DNA of 64,000 nucleotides from Fuscibacter oryzae (GTDB lineage: Bacteria > Pseudomonadota > Alphaproteobacteria > Rhodobacterales > Rhodobacteraceae): the NCBI RefSeq assembly GCF_016765795.1, contig NZ_JAESVP010000008.1:1-64000 (forward strand), written 5' to 3'. The notes under the pieces were generated by a model. That model saw only the letters and a program-made list of their open reading frames with translations, was not told the DNA's origin and made no database searches. Positions 60,873 through 64,000 of this stretch are shown piece by piece. Position 1 is the stretch's first letter; each line of letters begins with the position of its first letter. The translations under genes and the position numbers were made by a program.

Positions 60873-61037
60873 ATGTCCCGTAAAGATGCTCACGCCTTCG
60901 CCGCCTCCCTCGCCGCCACGCTCATGGTTTCGATCGTCGTCTTCCAGGCAGGGGATGGAACCTTTGGCGCTGTCCCCGCCGATGAAATCGACGGCGACGA
61001 GGTTCAGGTGATCGCTGAGGTCGACCCGTGGGCATGA
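60873..61037 (+). CDS. Small 54-residue protein with membrane-like segment
   Basis: ATG 60873 follows AGGAGCCAAACAG, a good ribosome binding site. The product starts MSRKDAHAFAASLAATLMVS, giving one hydrophobic helix (about 10-25), and ends in an acidic tail (ADEIDGDEVQVIAEVDPWA). Likely a small membrane protein. Not recognised. Confidence 0.6.
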   Translation: MSRKDAHAFAASLAATLMVSIVVFQAGDGTFGAVPADEIDGDEVQVIAEVDPWA

Positions 61038-61044
61038 TGCCCAC
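61028..61044. terminator. Hairpin at the end of the small gene
   Basis: GTGGGCA and TGCCCAC form a 7-bp stem with a 3-base loop that includes the stop codon. More GC hairpins (GGAGC/GCTCC) follow within 50 bases. This region separates convergent transcription units. Confidence 0.45.
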
Positions 61045-61278
61045 GGCCTCGAAGGAGGCTCAGGATCGGAGCAAAGGCTCCGCTCCGAGCCTCTCGCCCG
61101 TCAACCGTTTCGGCGGACCACCAGTCCGCGTCCATCCTGCGATGCCCTAGCCATCCTGCATCGGCTGGCCCGACGGGCTGCCGCACAGAGCGGGAGTGCC
61201 TGATGCAGGTACCGCGTCGCGCGCAGCATTTCGCAAAAGCTAGGAAAAATGCCTTTGCCGCTGAGCACCGCTTGGACG

Positions 61279-63714
61279 CTACACTGCAATTTGGGCAATG
61301 TTCAGATTCGCGATCGCCGCTTCGATTTCTGTGTAGAGATCGGCCTCAACAGCACCGGCATCCAATTCAACGACAAGCACAAATCGTGCCGTTTTCTGTC
61401 CCACATCTTTAATCGACTTAGATTTCCACCATCCCGCCACCGGGTGGACAGCAAGGAGATTTCGGCGGGCAAGATCCGAGGCGGGACCACGAAATTCATC
61501 GATGTGCAGGGAACCGACATCACGTCGGTTACGACCGAATATCCAGCCATCATTGTCGGCAACCGGCTCCGCGTCAGGGTCATCAGCCAGTTTGTTAATT
61601 CTCGCCTGGAACTGCGCCTGGTTTTCGTTCGCACGGTTCAACTTGAACCTAAGATTATGGGAGGCGTAGCGGAACTTCGACCCGCGGGCGGCTTCCGAGG
61701 GATTTGGTTCGATGAAAGTGCTGAGGGTCACCCGAAGCGTGACTTCGGTTGCGCCTAGCTGCCGAAGCACTTCTTTGGGCCACGGAAGTTGGAAGAATTT
61801 CATTTGGTTATGGATAGGCTCGGCACCAGCGGTCGTACTCGGTCGATACGGGTTGATCGTATCCTGGACGATGAGCGACAGGGCATTTGCGGCGCTGCGG
61901 CGGGCGCGCGCCTCGTCGGGGACGCCGTAGCCGTACCTCTGAAACAGCCGGGTGAAGTCGCCCTTTGAAGGATTTGCCGGAAGGTGCGACTTCATCTGCC
62001 GCGTCCATCGTGCTGACGAGACGAAGATCGCCCGGATCGTTTCCGGCCAGAGATGGGGATAGTCTTCCCAGAGCTCTGTAATCGCTTTGGCCGCCAGCGC
62101 CGTCGCAGCGCTCGTATCGGCAGTCGTTGTGAGCGAGCGCAAAGGATACTGGTGATCTGTGGTGAGCAGCGAGAGCGCCGAATGCTTCATCGGCGGTGGA
62201 AGGCGATCCTGAACCCAGTTGCCGCCTTCCATTACCACGTCCGGCTTGATCGGCCAGTGACTCGACCAGCTAGCCGTCCGGGATGACGGAGCCAGATCGC
62301 CGGGAAGGGCAACTGCCTGCCCGGGCAGATCAGCAGGTATCCTCACCTTCTCGGTGTAGGCGCCAACACAGATGGAATTCCACGCCTGGGCTGGAGACTC
62401 AATCTCGTGGTCAGGATCATCGCAGATAGAGAGGTAGTCTGCACCTTGGAAACGATTCTGGTCCGTATTGCCTGCCGAAATCACGAACAGCCGCTGTCGA
62501 TGTTGATTGCCTGACACCCCTGCAGTCAGTTGATCAATTTCGCTCGACCATGATGTCGGCGCGCCGTCATGGGGCGTGTCTTCGTCAGTAGTGCTTGCCA
62601 TAGAAAAGGTTCGCCCGCGTTCTGCATTCGCTTCGACCGCGTTGACGGCATTCAGCACCACGGCTCCCAGCAGATGGTGCGGGTTCTGGCCTGCATCAGG
62701 GATGATCTTCGCGGATTCGAGTCGGTGCCCGATATGCACCGGCACGTTGCTTTGGATGACCGGGAGAAGGTCTCCGTAGAGCGAAAGACCCGCCAATTGC
62801 GTGCCGTGCCCATGAACATCGTTCAGACCCCAACCCGGTTCTGCTGCATGGCGGTCGACAGGGTCAAGGAAGGGCTGGATGAGCGGGTGGTTTAACCCGA
62901 TGCCGCTGTCGAGGAGCGTGATGAATCGCGGGTTCACAGAGTGGGGCGGCTGCACCAGCCCTTCCATCGCCTGAGCCCACGCCGCCTGTTCCTCCGGCGG
63001 AATTCCTTCGAAGTAGTCGGACAGAACGGAGGGCGCTGCCAGAGCCTTCACCGTTCCGAAGCTGCGAACGGCGTCAGCGATCTGATCATGGGTTCCATGA
63101 CCGACGACGACAACGTCTTCGGGAAACTGCAGGCGATCGCCTTCAAAACGGATCCCGAGCGCCACCGCACGCTCCAGAAATCGGTCGGCTTCGGCTCGCT
63201 CTAGCCATATCTCCCAAGGATGGACCTCTCCGTGGGCGGGGAACTTCGCGGCCGGACTCCGCCACAGTGCCCTCAACCCAGCTTCGACGATGGCGGAGAT
63301 GCTTTGCACCAAGTCCGCGTTCTTTGGTCGGCCTTTTGGCGTCTCTTCTCCCTGAAAGGCCTCAATCTTTTCTCTAAGTTTGCCAACACCCGCAGCCGAA
63401 GCAAAAACGGTGGCCCTGGCTGGCGCGTCTACGTTCTCGGGGTCGGTGGAAACTCTGAGAAGATGGAGGCCACTCGCATCCAAGCTCTTCGTCACGAAGG
63501 GTTCGTTCGGCCTAGCCTGGATTTCGAGGTAGACGCCGGGCCGGTTCTGTGCGGTGGGATCACCGAGGGCGTCAATTGCCCGCAGCAGCGCCTGAGCATG
63601 CGCGCGCCGGTTCGGGACGTCACTCGGTCGATTTGCTTGGCCGCCGCCCTTGGCCCGAAACGCGACTGCTTGTCCTAGGCCGTTTATGATCAGATGAGGG
63701 CGATTTCGTTCCAT
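61279..63714 (-). CDS. ietS: Subtilisin-like serine protease, IetS-type
   Basis: An 811-residue peptidase S8 protein. After an about 260-residue N-terminal extension (MERNRPHLIINGLGQAVAFR) the catalytic domain has Asp in ITLLDSGIG (D269), His in VHGHGTQLAG (H303), oxyanion Asn in VISAGNTDQN (N416) and Ser in TADTSAATA (S535). A C-terminal beta-rich domain follows. No signal peptide, so it is cytoplasmic. The upstream gene encodes an AAA+ ATPase and overlaps it by 95 bases. A cytoplasmic subtilase paired with an AAA+ ATPase is the composition of the IetAS anti-phage system. Confidence 0.82.
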   Translation of the reverse strand: MERNRPHLIINGLGQAVAFRAKGGGQANRPSDVPNRRAHAQALLRAIDALGDPTAQNRPGVYLEIQARPNEPFVTKSLDASGLHLLRVSTDPENVDAPARATVFASAAGVGKLREKIEAFQGEETPKGRPKNADLVQSISAIVEAGLRALWRSPAAKFPAHGEVHPWEIWLERAEADRFLERAVALGIRFEGDRLQFPEDVVVVGHGTHDQIADAVRSFGTVKALAAPSVLSDYFEGIPPEEQAAWAQAMEGLVQPPHSVNPRFITLLDSGIGLNHPLIQPFLDPVDRHAAEPGWGLNDVHGHGTQLAGLSLYGDLLPVIQSNVPVHIGHRLESAKIIPDAGQNPHHLLGAVVLNAVNAVEANAERGRTFSMASTTDEDTPHDGAPTSWSSEIDQLTAGVSGNQHRQRLFVISAGNTDQNRFQGADYLSICDDPDHEIESPAQAWNSICVGAYTEKVRIPADLPGQAVALPGDLAPSSRTASWSSHWPIKPDVVMEGGNWVQDRLPPPMKHSALSLLTTDHQYPLRSLTTTADTSAATALAAKAITELWEDYPHLWPETIRAIFVSSARWTRQMKSHLPANPSKGDFTRLFQRYGYGVPDEARARRSAANALSLIVQDTINPYRPSTTAGAEPIHNQMKFFQLPWPKEVLRQLGATEVTLRVTLSTFIEPNPSEAARGSKFRYASHNLRFKLNRANENQAQFQARINKLADDPDAEPVADNDGWIFGRNRRDVGSLHIDEFRGPASDLARRNLLAVHPVAGWWKSKSIKDVGQKTARFVLVVELDAGAVEADLYTEIEAAIANLNIAQIAV

Positions 63715-64000
63715 TCAGCGATGTTCCAAGTCCTTGCAACGAACGCCTGCGCTCCATTGAGGCGACAAGCGTATCCGTCAGAATATTGTCTGTGGAGGAC
63801 AAAACAGCGCGTCTTCCCGCGTCTTCGCCCGCTGCAACAACATCTGCCGTCGATAGGCCTTCGGCAACGCTAGATACAGCGTCCCAGTCCACACCATCAA
63901 CATTGAAACCGACAAGACGGCGGCGCATCGCCTTCTGGACGGCCTCTCTGGAAGGCAGCTCGTAGGGCAGCACCAGTTCAAAACGCCGAAGAATTGCCCG
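63620..64000 (-). CDS. ietA: AAA+ ATPase C-terminal part, IetA-type (runs off right edge)
   Basis: The visible 126 residues begin RAILRRFELVLPYELPSREA, the arginine-finger and following segment of AAA+ ATPases. A helical lid comes next (GVDWDAVSSVAEGLSTADVV with a sensor-2-like patch), and the protein ends RPSKSTE. The ATP-binding half lies outside the window. Its stop codon is 95 bases inside the protease gene, so the two genes are tightly linked. Confidence 0.75.
   Translation of the reverse strand, partial: RAILRRFELVLPYELPSREAVQKAMRRRLVGFNVDGVDWDAVSSVAEGLSTADVVAAGEDAGRRAVLSSTDNILTDTLVASMERRRSLQGLGTSLNGTKSPSSDHKRPRTSSRVSGQGRRPSKSTE

Noticed and set aside
1-64000. CRISPR arrays, tRNA or rRNA genes
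   Set aside because: I saw no regularly spaced repeats of 25-40 bases and no tRNA or rRNA-like sequences. The only short exact repeats of note are the parS-like palindromes and the operators listed.

Overview
The window looks like part of a large RepABC-type replicon (plasmid or chromid) from an alphaproteobacterium, most likely a Paracoccus/Rhodobacter-like member of the Rhodobacteraceae. The basis is a complete repABC unit with an antisense-RNA signature between repB and repC, high GC, the VirB-type gene style, a DUF1403 gene, and several PotABCD-like ABC transporters paired with GMC oxidoreductases. The genus is inference; the plasmid nature is well supported.

Layout. (1) 1-3.2 kb: remnant of a conjugative type IV secretion locus on the minus strand (virB1, virB2, virB3, 5' stub of virB4) cut off by an IS3-family element that runs off the left edge. 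Divergent secreted-protein genes lie to the right. (2) 3.3-4.8 kb: a plasmid-type hypothetical gene and the dead N-terminus of a Fic-family gene. (3) 5.0-27.8 kb: catabolic block A. It holds a LysR regulator divergent from a GMC oxidoreductase, an ALDH-GMC-AKR-VOC-AKR operon, a spermidine/putrescine-type ABC transporter, a FadR-type GntR regulator with a UPF0303 gene, and a sugar-type ABC transporter built around a gamma-glutamyltranspeptidase-like hydrolase with its own GntR. (4) 27.8-46.7 kb: catabolic block B, bounded by two relics of the same IS3-family element. It holds a second PotABCD-like transporter with a proline-racemase-family enzyme, a DapA-family lyase, a choline-dehydrogenase-like GMC, an SDR and a GntR. 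A second operon has a GMC enzyme, a gluconate-dehydrogenase-subunit-3-like protein and a betaine-aldehyde-dehydrogenase-like ALDH. An ALDH/GMC pair and a second, paralogous GntR follow. (5) 46.7-50.2 kb: a hydrolase and nested mobile elements. (6) 50.2-61 kb: plasmid maintenance, with scpB, DUF1403, a tyrosine recombinase, a serine recombinase, repA, repB, the antisense RNA, repC, three parS-like palindromes and a large ParB-like protein. (7) 61.2-64 kb: a subtilisin-like protease and the C-terminus of an AAA+ ATPase, a pair resembling the IetAS anti-phage system.

How it fits together. Block B behaves as one regulon on sequence grounds. A 32-bp operator-like sequence, 26/32 identical in two copies, lies upstream of both minus-strand operons, and a related site lies upstream of the second GntR. 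The enzyme set (import, alcohol oxidation, aldehyde oxidation, epimerisation or dehydration of a proline-like acid, DapA-type lyase or deaminase) suggests catabolism of a hydroxylated proline-like or quaternary-amine compound, with the substrate unproven. The five GMC-family flavoenzymes, three aldehyde dehydrogenases and three ABC importers in 40 kb make this a strong candidate for undescribed catabolic pathways. The protease/ATPase pair at the right edge is the clearest candidate defence system.
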